Shown here piece after piece: positions 30,627-40,689 of a stretch of 64,000 nucleotides of DNA. Location: assembly GCA_008828725.1 (NCBI GenBank), contig MEHQ01001995.1:41078-105077 (forward strand), given 5' to 3'. The DNA is from Saccharina japonica. Lineage: Eukaryota > Sar > Phaeophyceae > Laminariales > Laminariaceae. The notes beneath the pieces are model-generated. The model worked only from the letters and a program-made list of their open reading frames with translations, searched no databases and had not been told where the DNA came from. Both the position numbers and the translations under genes were made by a program. The first letter of the stretch is position 1. Each line of letters begins with the position of its first letter.

Positions 30627-33550
30627 TATGTGTTGGGACCTAGCGTGTTGGGTACCAAGATCCTCAACCAAGCACGAGTTCGGGGTTGGAGTATTACACT
30701 TAGCGCTTGCGACCTAGAGTATTATCAAGTACACCAACCAAGGACGGTTCCGGATTTGAGTTCGGATTAGGGCTAGCGTTAGAAGTAAGGGAGGCCGAAC
30801 GTATGTTTGTCGTCAGGTGATTTAGTTTCAAGTCTACTGGGTTCATGGATCTAGAGCCAACGTGGGCGCGAGATTGCCTGTGGCTATGCGCAATCAAAGT
30901 CTAGGCGGTAGGTTTGCCATTATTAATAATGATGACCAAGCTGACGACGCCGTTCACCGGTCGGATTCAGGGTGGGAGATCAACGGCGCCGTCGCGACGA
31001 AGAACGATAGCACCGCGAGGGCCTGTCGAAACTGTTTCCAAACATTTGAACGCGCTGCTGCAGTCCTGTACCGGGGAGCCAGTGGAGATATCGCACACAT
31101 CGTGGAGAGAAACAGGCTGCAGGCAATGGGCGCAATATTCTGGGTTCGGGTTTCAAGAAGCTTGCTATCCCTCTTCCCGCTGCACTCGCATAGGGCTAGC
31201 TATAGCTGTGGGAGGGTGTGTGGCTTCGCGCTAAAGGGTTACTGGCCGTCTTGTGGAAGCCTAACCCAATATTGACGCCGCCGTGCCATGTCCTCTTAAA
31301 CTAGCAACGCTCTACCTCTGCTGCAAACTGCGGGGGAGGTTATACATCTGGAGTGGAAGCACTCGGCATGCACACGGTAAATACTCACCCATGAAGGCCA
31401 TCACGTTATGTTTCGTCCACGGCATATCCCTCGGGATAATCACACCCTTCGTTCACGCGCATAATCGTGACTCCTCGACTTCAGGGTTGACCCTTAGGTG
31501 ACGTCCAGCAGGATGTTCACTGTCAGGGCGTTGAATATGGTCCTTATTCCGACCCCTTGCTGTCCCGGGGCACCGCGCCCAGTAGTCGCTGAGCTCGGCC
31601 GCTCCCCTCCCCGACACGAAAAGTAGGGGATCGTATGCGCTACCTTGGTCGGTGTCAGCAGTTAATGCTACCCTGGCGTTGCAAAACAAACTATGTGTCG
31701 GGGCCGCGGGGGTGGGCATCTTGTCCCCTTCAGACGAAGCCAAGGGTCCCCAATCTTCTGCCGCCGGCCTCGCAAGCCTCAGGTACGTGCTGTGTGCACG
31801 TATGTCCACATCAAAATGCCACCTCCTTTGGAGGTCTTCCATGCGAGCCAGATAATTGTCCAACTCATTTACCACCCCCACACACACACCCTGGATCACT
31901 CGTTCCAATAGGTCCCCTCCTCCAATAGCGTGATCGTCCTTTCGGTACGCTCAACGAGTGTAGAGCGAACTCACCGCGATTTCGACCCGACTTGGCCACC
32001 ACCCCCTCAGTTGCTCGAAGAGCGCAACCGACGACTCTAATAGCATTGCCAAAGTGGACAAGAGGAAGGAGGCGCGTGGTCGACAAAGCCAGGGAAGCAT
32101 GGGATCAACCTCGACATGAGGGCACTTTTCACCGCCGTCCGCCCGCCGTAACGGAAATCTCGGCCCGCGAACCTCGTTCCGAGTCTGCCCACAAGCGTAC
32201 GCTTCCGAAGTGCTCCTGGGCACCAACACGCCCCTTAAACCGCACTTTTGTGCTGTCGACATGTTGCCATCACGAGTTTCCCAACTGTGAGCCGTTGGCG
32301 CAACACGCGACAGCAGGACGTGCACGGAATGCACCAGCCCTGGGCATCAGGAAGTCCTCTGACACAAACATAGCCACAGAACCTTCCCCTCCGGGCACCA
32401 CGAGGGGGGGATACAGTAGTTTCCCCCCCGTGAAAAACACATATACGGCAGTGCACGTTCTCCGCCACCCCGGAATCCGCGGCAATCGTTTCGTCCGCTC
32501 GTGCCATCATGAAATATATCAGGCATAAACGCCACAAACACCTTCCACACCGGGCCCCACCTCCTTCCGTCCCCCACCCCCGGGGTGCTCGTGCCGACGG
32601 TGGTTGTGGGGCGGCCGTTCTTCACGCGTGTAGTCGATTACGTCCAACCGCCCCCGCCGTGGCTGCTGCTCGATCCGGCAGCCGCACGCCTCAATCCAAG
32701 CGTAGCAGTAGTCGCCCGTCAAATTGTAGCTCCCGTGTAAGCTCTGTCAATTACGCAAGCCGTACGCCCTCGGCGGGTGCAAGCGGTGGCGGCGGCGGCG
32801 TGTTTCGAAAGGTGTGGGGTGGCACAAGTGGATATTCCAATGCCCCCGTACAGTAGTGCCGATGTATGTATGTGTGTATGTGTGTATGTGTGTATGTGTG
32901 TCCTCCACCGAGCAACCCATGAGGTTAGGGCTGAGAAGAACAAAACGCCCGCAAAAGCGTGAAGAGTGTGTGGCCACTGGTGTGGCCACTGGGAACGATG
33001 CGCTCCCCCCCCCTCCCCCTTCACGCGTACAAACCGCTAATGCGGTAGTTACCGCTACACCGGTTAAAGCCCTCTCCCGAATGTGTTTATCCGACATAAG
33101 CTTATTCATGAACCAGGGGGGGGGGCACAACATGGGTTTTGTTTCTATGTATCGTCGCTGTATCTAGTCCGTCAATATGACTGTTGAATGTTTCTTACCG
33201 GTATCTATCTGTCTTTCGGTTGTTTTTATCGGGTTCCACCTGTATTGTAGGCGGGGTGTGATGCGACGATCCGATGTGTCTTTGTACAACGTAGTCGTCG
33301 GCCATCGATCCAGGTGGTACATAGCCACGTGCTTCGCCCTATGGGGGTGACTAGACTATGGTCAGCATCATAGCACCCCCGAATTGACAGCGCGCCCGTA
33401 TCTGAATGTGTTCCGCGTACTCAACAGTAACCCGAACATGAGCAGCACCACGGCCCGCCCCGAAACGAACAGTGGGGGGTGTCCTGATGTCCTGATGTCC
33501 TGATGTCATGTATAGAGCTTGTGTCTACACCAAATTTGTATATATTAAGA
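30627..33550. other. GC-rich block, coding-like but unassigned
   Basis: From ~30840 to 33130 base composition is GC-rich and several long frames overlap: plus 30862-31275 and 31992-32528, minus 31453-31908, 31951-32334 and 32235-32537. The minus set could be one broken reading ('VHCRICVFHGGETTVSPPRG', 'VVNELDNYLARMEDLQRRWH'), but I recognise no family and frames change several times. It could be a decayed gene or transposon. Short repeats at 32865-32900 ((TGTATG)n) and 33479-33508 (GTCCTGAT x3) lie at its right end. Confidence 0.3.
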
Positions 33551-33798
33551 CACAGCTACGATAGAGATGCACCATGTTTTTTCTGAGCTTTTCACTTAAG
33601 GAGCGTCATACCTCACCGAAACCATACTTTGGGGGACAATAAAAGTGCTGCCGGATGAGAAATATCCTGACCGAAGTATACTCTGAAATATTATTCGTCA
33701 CAAAAATGAAAAAACGACGAATCTGGGTTAAGGAGCCTTTAATAGATCGTTCAGAAAACGATTCAGCCAAAAAGTGCTACCTCTACCGTAGCACGCGT
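33551..33798. mobile_element. MITE family A, copy 2
   Basis: Ends 'acagctacgatagagatgcacc' and 'gctacctctaccgtagcacgcgtc' form terminal inverted repeats. Inside are 'gggttaaggagcctttaata' and 'attcagccaaaaagt', shared with the copies at 3590 and 53521. Confidence 0.75.
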
Positions 33799-34619
33799 CA
33801 TAATAGCGTGAGTGTCAGACCACAGACCACAGTGAGCCCCAAATATATAGAGTGTGTTGCCCAATATAACGAACGGGCTGGCGACATGAACAGCATAGAG
33901 GCAACGAATATCCACAGTGCACACCGGACTGTATTCGGTGCAGGAACTATAAATATCTCTGGTTGTTTTTCTAAATCGTTTCGCTCGTCCTGTCGTCGAG
34001 CAGCGCACATAATGCATTCCGGGAAGGGGTGGATGAAAATGGATGAATGAATTGCTTGGGTTATTGTGACTATAGTAGTGTGGATTGCAGTAGTTTGGTT
34101 TAACAAATAATGGACACGGTGGACCGTTGGCCAATCACAGAAGGGGCCAGGAAACCGTTTCCGGGGCAACATATACTGTGCATCTGCAGTACAAATGGCT
34201 CCAAACGTCTACGTAGGTATACCGTTTGGCTTCTGCCCTTGTTTTTGTCTTCTTTGGTGTCTTCCGAAAGTACAGTAGACCATTTGCATCCACTGCAGCA
34301 TCTCAAAGTCTGAACAGAAGTACTGTAGACTTGCGTTGAGAAAATGAGGACTGACAAATCTGAACAGAAGTACAACCTGGTGTAGATGAAAGCCAATCCT
34401 GAGACACCGCTCTTCATAGTAGGCACGAACTACCCGAAGGTCCAAATACAGCCCTATCAGCATAGCGCCGTAACCACCTGCAGTGAAGAACCATGTACTG
34501 TAGTACTTAAGATATATTACTAGCGGCACGGCGTCCACAGCCGCGCCCGTGGCGCTAGCCCTGCGCTTCCCATACATAGTATATATGTACAACCGGGTAT
34601 GTCATAGTAATCGTATGGT
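33799..34619. other. No recognisable gene
   Basis: Short frames only. A phrase 'tctgaacagaagtac' occurs twice near 34310 and 34360. Confidence 0.4.
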
Positions 34620-35865
34620 GTGCTGTACTACTCTGAACGGAAGGTAAGGACCATCGTGCGAGCCGGTATCGAGCCGAGGCATGCCCGCTTTTGTCCCCGG
34701 GTTGTTGGAGTTGTAGTAGGGGTATGTAAATATTTCTGATCTGGAGATGGGGTCTTATCATCCCGGGGTGTGGCGGAACCTCGACCATGAGTCCCAGCTA
34801 AACCAGCAATCAGTCAGAGTGCAGTTGGGGTTTGCACACCTTGGGGGGGCGGTGTCGATCCGGAGGGTATCCGTTTTCGTCCCCGGGCTGTTGGAGTTGT
34901 AGATGTATGGAATTATTTATGATCAGGGGGTGGGACACTATCGTCCCCGGATGCGGCGGGGCCGCGCCACTGTCCCGAGGGGCACCTCTCACCGCGCGCT
35001 AGCTCCATGAGCCCCAGCCAAATCAACAATGAGCCAGTGAGGTTGGGGTTTCCACACCTTGCGGGACGGTATCGAACCTGGGGGTGTTTGTTTTCGTTCC
35101 CGGGTAGTAGGAGTGTTAGATGCACATAAGGGCTTATGATCCGGGAATGGGACCTTATCATCCCCGGATGCGGTGGGATCCCGACGTTGTCCCGGGGAGA
35201 AATTCCCGCCGCCTGCTAGCTCTACGATCCCCAGCCAATGATCAATGTACGCCAGTGGGGGTGGGGTCTTCACACCTTGCGGGACGGTATGGACCCGGGG
35301 GGTGTCCGTTTTCATCCCCAAGTTGTTTGAGTTGCAGCTGTAGGGAAGGGTTTATGATCCGGGGATAGGACCCTATCGTGCCTGGGTTCCGATAGCTTCA
35401 GCTAGAGCCGACCAGTGATCAGCCGATAGGGTTGGGGTTTTCACACCTTGCGGGGCGGTATCAACCGGGGGGGGTTCTGTTTTCCTTCCCGGGTTGTTGG
35501 AGTTGTAGATGTATGAAAGGATTGATCCCGGGATGGGACCCTATTGTCCCCGGGTGCCGCTGGTCTCATGCGCCTCAGCCAATCAGTGATCAGCCGATGG
35601 GGGTAGGGTTTCAATACCGTGCGGGGCGGTGTCATGAGCTTCAGCTACAGTCGGTGATCAGCCGATTGGGACGGGGTTTCCACGCCTTGCGGGGCGGTTC
35701 TGGCCCGGGGGATCTCCGTTTTCGTTCCCGGGTTCGTCGAGTTGTAGATGTATAGAAGGATTTATGATTCGGGGATGGGACCCTATCGTCCCATGGTGCC
35801 GCTGGCTCAAAGAACCTCAGCCAATCAGTGACCAGCTGATGGGGGTGGGGTTTCCACAGAGGCAT
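34620..35865. repeat. ~215-bp satellite array, six diverged units
   Basis: Units are anchored on '(ca)caccttgcggg(a/g)cggt' at about 34838, 35055, 35271, 35440, 35617 and 35680, with 'ccccgggttgttggagttgtag' and 'cagccaatcagtgatcagccgat' in each. Spacing is 216-217 bp at first, then shortened by deletions (169, 177, 63). Confidence 0.8.
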
Positions 35866-36237
35866 CTATGTAATAACCAAAAACGGCGTACGCAAGATTT
35901 TCAGACAAGAACCGCCCTGGTTTCGTCCAGAAAACCGTCTCCCCGCCATCCACATAATCTCGTGGCAGTAATAAAAGTGTAGTCGGAATTGGAATCGAGA
36001 CGAGGGAAAACAACACAGTAGTGCATTTGCAGCGGAGATTTCTCTCCTCGAAAAAATTAGCGGCATCCCAGCGGCCATGCCATAGTTGTTCAGGACGACG
36101 CACCTCCCCCCCTCCTCCAAAATCCCATCACAGTCGCGGTGAAAACCACTAAAACAGCATAAAAACAGCCCGCCGGAAAACAACACCAACTAAAAACAAC
36201 ATGGCACGTGCTGAGCTGTGCTTTCTGATAAAAATTG

Positions 36238-36850
36238 CAAGGTTACCGCGACTTGACGCCTTGACCGATCGAATGGCTTGACGGACCGCCCCCTACACTA
36301 AAAATAGTATATTAAGCCTTACAGAGGTAATCACGTGCCCAAAAGGAACGGCCTAGACGGCTTGACGCCTTGACCGCTACCCTATAACTAGTATATTAAG
36401 CCTAAAAGAGGTCTTGACGCGCCCACAACGGCCGGTCTCTTGACGCCTTGACTGAATTTTTTACGCCTTGACTGACTGGTTGACTTGACGGACCGCCCCC
36501 TACACTAAAACTAGTATATTAAGCCTTAACCCTTCTAGAACTGCACTGTCTATAAATTAATATTTCAGTCTAATTCCAAGTGTTTTGTCCCCACATCGGG
36601 GCTACAGTCCTGAAGGTCTAAATGGCTTAAAGAGGTCCTGACGCGCCCAAAAAGAACCGGTCTAGACGGTGGTTTGACCCCTTGACTGACCGCTACACTA
36701 AAACTAGTATATTAAGCCCTAAAATAGGTCTTAACGCGCCCAGAAATACCGGTCCAGACGGCGGTTTGACCCCTTGACTGACCGATACACTAAAACTAGT
36801 ATATTAAGCCCTAAAATAGGTCTTGCCGCGCCCAAAAGGACCCATATCTT
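36238..36850. repeat. ~110-bp satellite array
   Basis: Five to six units sharing 'acactaaaactagtatattaagcc', 'aggtcttgacgcgccca' and 'cttgac(g/c)ccttgactgacc'. The two units near 36650-36830 are almost identical. Confidence 0.85.
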
Positions 36851-37440
36851 GGCGTCTTTGTTGCGGACGGATCTAGAAGGTCTCTTTTGTCTCTCTTTGC
36901 CTTTTGCTTTGTCTTGCCAGCCCTAAAACAGCAGAGTTCCCGCGGTCATGAGCACTCCGAACAGCAGATGCAACTGGGGGGGGTTGGGGACGAAAGGGAA
37001 GGGACATGGGAGCAAAAGCGGGGTTCAAAATGGTGATCGTCAGTGAGTGGATCGCCGATGAGCGCGGTCTGGAAAAAATGGGCGATGAACATTCGCAGGG
37101 CAGTCATGTACGTGGGTATGGACTTCTTTAACATGAACTATGATCCAGAAAAGGGACCACTCGGCTCCCGATACAGGTACTTAGTACAGTTTAGTACGGT
37201 TTAGTACGGTTTAGTTCAGTGGTTCTCGATACTTCCCTCTTACTGCTTTATCTTCCTCAGGCAGTAATTGCTAGGAGTATTTCCATGTCTCCGCCCCTGA
37301 CGGCAGACTACTTATTGTGGCAATTTTCTTCATAGCGGGGGCGTTTTCAGCTATTAATATTACAGTATACAAGGTAAATACAACACTGCTGTGGACCTAT
37401 TGGCTATACCTGGTATACTTCATGTTCTATATACAGGGCA
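36851..37440. other. No recognisable gene
   Basis: Includes a short run 'gtacggtttagta' x3 at about 37183-37216. Nothing else supported. Confidence 0.4.
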
Positions 37441-37612
37441 TGAAGGGCTGTAGTTTTCTGGCAATTAAAATGCAGGGCGTGAACCGAAGCGGGGGCGGAG
37501 GAGGGAGAAGAGCCTACTTTGTGACCCTGGATCTGAGTTACGACTATTATACAGGAGGGAGAGAGAAAGGAGGGGCGAAGATAATACATGGGATGAACAA
37601 AAAAAAAAAACG
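37441..37612 (+). mobile_element. SINE1, 5'-truncated copy
   Basis: Contains 'aatgcagggcgtgaaccg', 'agcctactttgtgaccctgg', 'atctgagttacgac' and ends 'gggatgaacaaaaaaaaaaaa'. Confidence 0.85.
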
Positions 37613-37617
37613 AGGGA

Positions 37618-38275
37618 AGAAATCTGGCGACAAAAATGCAGGGCGTGAACCGTAGTTGGGGGGGGGGGGGGGGGGGTACTCATGTCGTGCGCGGCCGTAG
37701 TCGTATGACCATAGACCCTCGCATCCCTACAATGCCGGGACGGAGCACGTTGGGTTTTTACCAACCAGGCAGACATTGCTTGCAACAAGCGCGAAGCGCT
37801 GTGAGATATTGGGCGAGTCGCATGGAGGGTGAGCTGCATCCTACTAAGAACCGCCTCTGAGGCGGACTTGCATATGGACGACAGCTTCAATGAGCTAATC
37901 CAATTTCTGGTGTGGCCACTTCCGGAGACAGCAATGGGAGCACTATATAACTGCCTCGCGGATGCCTTACCATATTAACACTACGTGATACGATCATTCC
38001 CCTTGTGCGGAGCAAAGGTTCTCCACCCCGCACAAATGATCTAACTCGACCGCCAGCTTTGGTGACCGCCAAAAACAAAAACAAAAAAACGTTACCCTGG
38101 TTGTCTAGCTCACGCAGTGAGAGGCGTGTTTTGCAGCGTCGTTGTCAACCGACGCCAACCCAACCTATAACTATCAAACATCTATAGGGGGGAGAAGAGC
38201 CTACTTTGTGACCCCGGATCTGAGTTACGACTAGGAAGGAGAGAGAAAAGAAGGGCGAAGATACTATATATATCG
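37618..38275 (+). mobile_element. SINE1 copy interrupted by SINE2
   Basis: SINE1 sequence up to 'gcgtgaaccgtagttggg' (37618-37660) resumes at 38187 with 'ggggggagaagagcctactttgtg' and runs to about 38275. The break is exactly at the G-rich tract of SINE1, where SINE2 (37677-38186) lies. Confidence 0.85.
37677..38186 (-). mobile_element. SINE2, near full-length copy A
   Basis: About 510 bp. On the minus strand it ends '…gactacggccgcgcacgacatgagtac' followed by a long C run (G run 37658-37676 on plus). The last ~80 bp are homologous to the 3' end of the LINE at 10480-10567. It contains conserved hairpin words CCGCCTC/GAGGCGG (about 37852-37866), CTCAC-gca-GTGAG (about 38110-38122) and GCGTCG/CGACGC (about 38136-38155). 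No coding. The 5' head is of unknown origin. Confidence 0.85.
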
Positions 38276-38537
38276 CTCAACGATCTCATCCTTTCATCAT
38301 TGGAAACAAACAAACAAAAGTGTGTCGTTACATGTTGGCTCTTGTAGTTTGGGCCCTTGGTTTCTTTTTTACCGTATGTTGACCTTTTTGTGGCTTTACA
38401 TTTACTCGATTATAGCATGGATTAACTTTATTAACTGGACTACAGTATAGCGACCAACCTACATTTTATTACAGAGTGCGATGTTACCAAAAGTTTTCAG
38501 CAGTACAAGTACCATCGTATTGCCAGGATGCCCACGT
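38276..38537. other. Intergenic
   Basis: Nothing recognised. Confidence 0.4.
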
Positions 38538-38893
38538 GATTTTTTTTTTTTTTTTTTTTTTGTCCATCCCATTTATTATCTTCGCCCTTCCTTTCTCTCT
38601 CCTCCCTAGTCGTAACTCAGATCCGGGGTCACAAAGTAGGCTCCTCTCCCTCCTCCCCCCCTACGGTTCTTGCCTTGCATTTTTATCGCGAGAAGACTTC
38701 AGCCTTTCCTTCCCTCGTCGACTCGCATCGAATTGTGCCTACCCACGCTACTATTAATTGGCGCTCTCAGCAGTTGATTCCGTTTTTTATTTATTTTTGC
38801 AAATAAACTCAAAAGTCCGACCCACGTGAGATTCGAACTCCAGACATCAACGTTCAGAAGCGTTCGAGGTTACCTCTAGACCATCGGGGCGAT
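38538..38893 (-). mobile_element. SINE1, full-length copy with tRNA-like head and poly(A) tail
   Basis: Minus strand: tRNA-like head 'GCCCCGATGGTCTAGAGGTAACC' (A box) to 'GGAGTTCGAATCTCACG' (B box), at about 38818-38893, with a loop containing CTTCTGA (Arg-UCU-like), then the ~250-bp body and a ~22-base A tail (T run 38540-38561 on plus). The anticodon stem pairs poorly, so this is a SINE promoter head and not a working tRNA gene. Confidence 0.85.
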
Positions 38894-39259
38894 AGGATTA
38901 CATCATAAATAAAGATGATATCATACCAGGTGAATAAATATGATATCACAAATAAAGTACACCTCCTTCCTGTGTACTATTATAAAGATTACGTAATAAC
39001 GAAAGAGGCATCATTTATACCCCCTGCCGCCTAAGCCAGCACTACCAGTATACTGTAGTCTGAGTCGTGTGGGGGAAAACTCCTGTAATCGCCAATTCTT
39101 TCTTCGACAATTTTCCCCGCTCGTACACTGTTATAAGTCCCAAGCGGATTTACCACACTATCATCAAGTTCTTCTTCTCGCTCTTCTGATTCTTATTATT
39201 GTTGTTATTAGTAAATAGTATAGATTGTTAGTAGTACTATTATAGTATCACTACAGTAC
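38894..39259. other. Intergenic
   Basis: AT-rich; 'gatatcatacc' and 'ataaataaaga' words are repeated locally. No gene. Confidence 0.4.
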
Positions 39260-39511
39260 GTGAGGCAGGGTGCGTTCGATATAGATTACTCTCACTTCAA
39301 AACAATGAAACTACTACTTACTACTACAGTATTAGGTATAAAATCGGGTGCATATGTCGACCAAATTTCGGACGTGCTTGTCGCGTACGATACGATATCA
39401 TACCATACACTGCAATTCGATTATTCGATAAGCGACATTCGAGAAGATGTGTATCGTATCTATGGTATTACACCAGATTACAATAGATTACAACAGTACA
39501 TCACGGGGTAA
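39260..39511 (+). CDS. Small hypothetical ORF (83 codons)
   Basis: An open frame with balanced composition. Its first Met is a possible start; 'MKLLLTTTVLGIKSGAYV' inside could be a signal-peptide-like start. No family recognised, and it sits at the edge of a tandem-repeat region, so it may be chance. Confidence 0.15.
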   Translation: MRQGAFDIDYSHFKTMKLLLTTTVLGIKSGAYVDQISDVLVAYDTISYHTLQFDYSISDIREDVYRIYGITPDYNRLQQYITG

Positions 39512-39830
39512 ATGACAGTAGAACACAGTAGAACACAGTAGAACACAGTAGAGTGCAGTAGATTGTAGTACAACACAGTACAAGTAGATCAAGTAGTAGA
39601 TTACAGTGCCAGGTATATTACAACAGTAGATTACAGTATACTACAACAGTAGATTACAGTATATTACAACAGTAGATTACAGCATATTACAACAGCAGAT
39701 TACAGTATATCACAACAGTAGATTACAGTACATCGCAGTAGGTCCCAGTAAAATACAATAGATCACAGTAGAATACAGTGTATAACAACAGTAGATTACG
39801 AGAGTGTATTACAACGTAGCTAAGAATCTC
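39512..39830. repeat. AGTAGA-rich tandem repeats (10-bp and ~22-bp)
   Basis: (agtagaacac)n at 39519-39555, then 'attacaacagtagattacagtat' repeated about six times to 39790. Confidence 0.85.
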
Positions 39831-40401
39831 AGCACACCTCTCGCACAATACCACAGTAGCAGTACCACAGTAGCAGTATGCTATTTATACTATTGATGTG
39901 AATAGTATGATTCCAGTAAAGATCACAGCACAGCACACAGGACCACTCCGAAGTCTGTGATCAATAGAAGCAATTATGACAACCACGAGTCGCAGTACAG
40001 CCCACAACGCCAGAGCAAAATGGTCACTATAGTGTTACGGTCATGGTGTCTGTTTTTGTCGGCGCCAAACACATACACACATACACACCCTCATTACCGT
40101 GGTAGGAAGGGAAGAGAGACCATTTCGAGCTACCTCGAGCGTTCGACCAGTTACAAACGCCCACATGCTAACAACAGCCATACTACAAATACCCTGCTGC
40201 GCGAGTCCCAAGCAAAACGTACATATCACATATAGTACATCTTCTATCAAAACTATTAATGTTATTGTCGACTGACTGCTGTCTCACCTTGGCAGTTTTC
40301 TCGTCTAGATTGCGCACCGTCTACACTCAGCGGAAGTGGACAAAGCATCCATATCATACGAAACACATGCAAGTGTATGCACAAAATGGGTAGGCGGGAG
40401 A
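39831..40401. other. Probable 3' flank of the prenyltransferase gene
   Basis: Contains the hairpin ATACTATT-gatgtg-AATAGTAT (about 39890-39911). No further exon seen on the minus strand. Confidence 0.35.
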
Positions 40402-40689
40402 TCACAGGGGGCACCTCCTGCCCTCCCCCCTCTCCTCCTCTTTTCCCCTCACCTGCACCGCCTCTCCCTCCCCTTCCCCACCGACATCTTCTCCCCCCCC
40501 GCCCCCGGTCCCGGAATGCGCCACCGATCGGATGGAACTCCCGGGGGTGGCGTCGTCGTAGGAGGGCGGGGGCATGGCATGAGACGACCCCTCCTTCGCG
40601 TCGGACGACAAAGGGGTTATCCTTGCGGATGACCCCGGAGACCCCTCCGGCTTAGAGGAGGAGTTGCTGTGGCTGAGCAGGCCTTTAAA
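40402..40689 (-). CDS. Tentative last exon: acidic, Gly/Ser-rich tail
   Basis: A strong acceptor ('cgccccgcag') is followed by 95 codons open to a stop at 40402, in phase 0 as exon f requires. The sequence is low-complexity ('GTGGGGGEDVGGEGEGE') with one PPxY motif ('PPPSYDD', a WW-domain ligand). It does not contain the 'LPQxTAxL' helix expected next in UBIAD1, so either that exon is missed or this belongs to another transcript. A GTGAGG donor-like site lies inside. Confidence 0.4.
   Translation of the reverse strand, partial: FKGLLSHSNSSSKPEGSPGSSARITPLSSDAKEGSSHAMPPPSYDDATPGSSIRSVAHSGTGGGGGEDVGGEGEGEAVQVRGKEEERGEGRRCPL

Noticed and set aside
38818..38893. tRNA gene (Arg-UCU-like) on the minus strand
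   Set aside because: The anticodon stem does not pair, and the sequence continues into a SINE body with a poly(A) tail; it is a SINE head. The same applies to 2800-2889.
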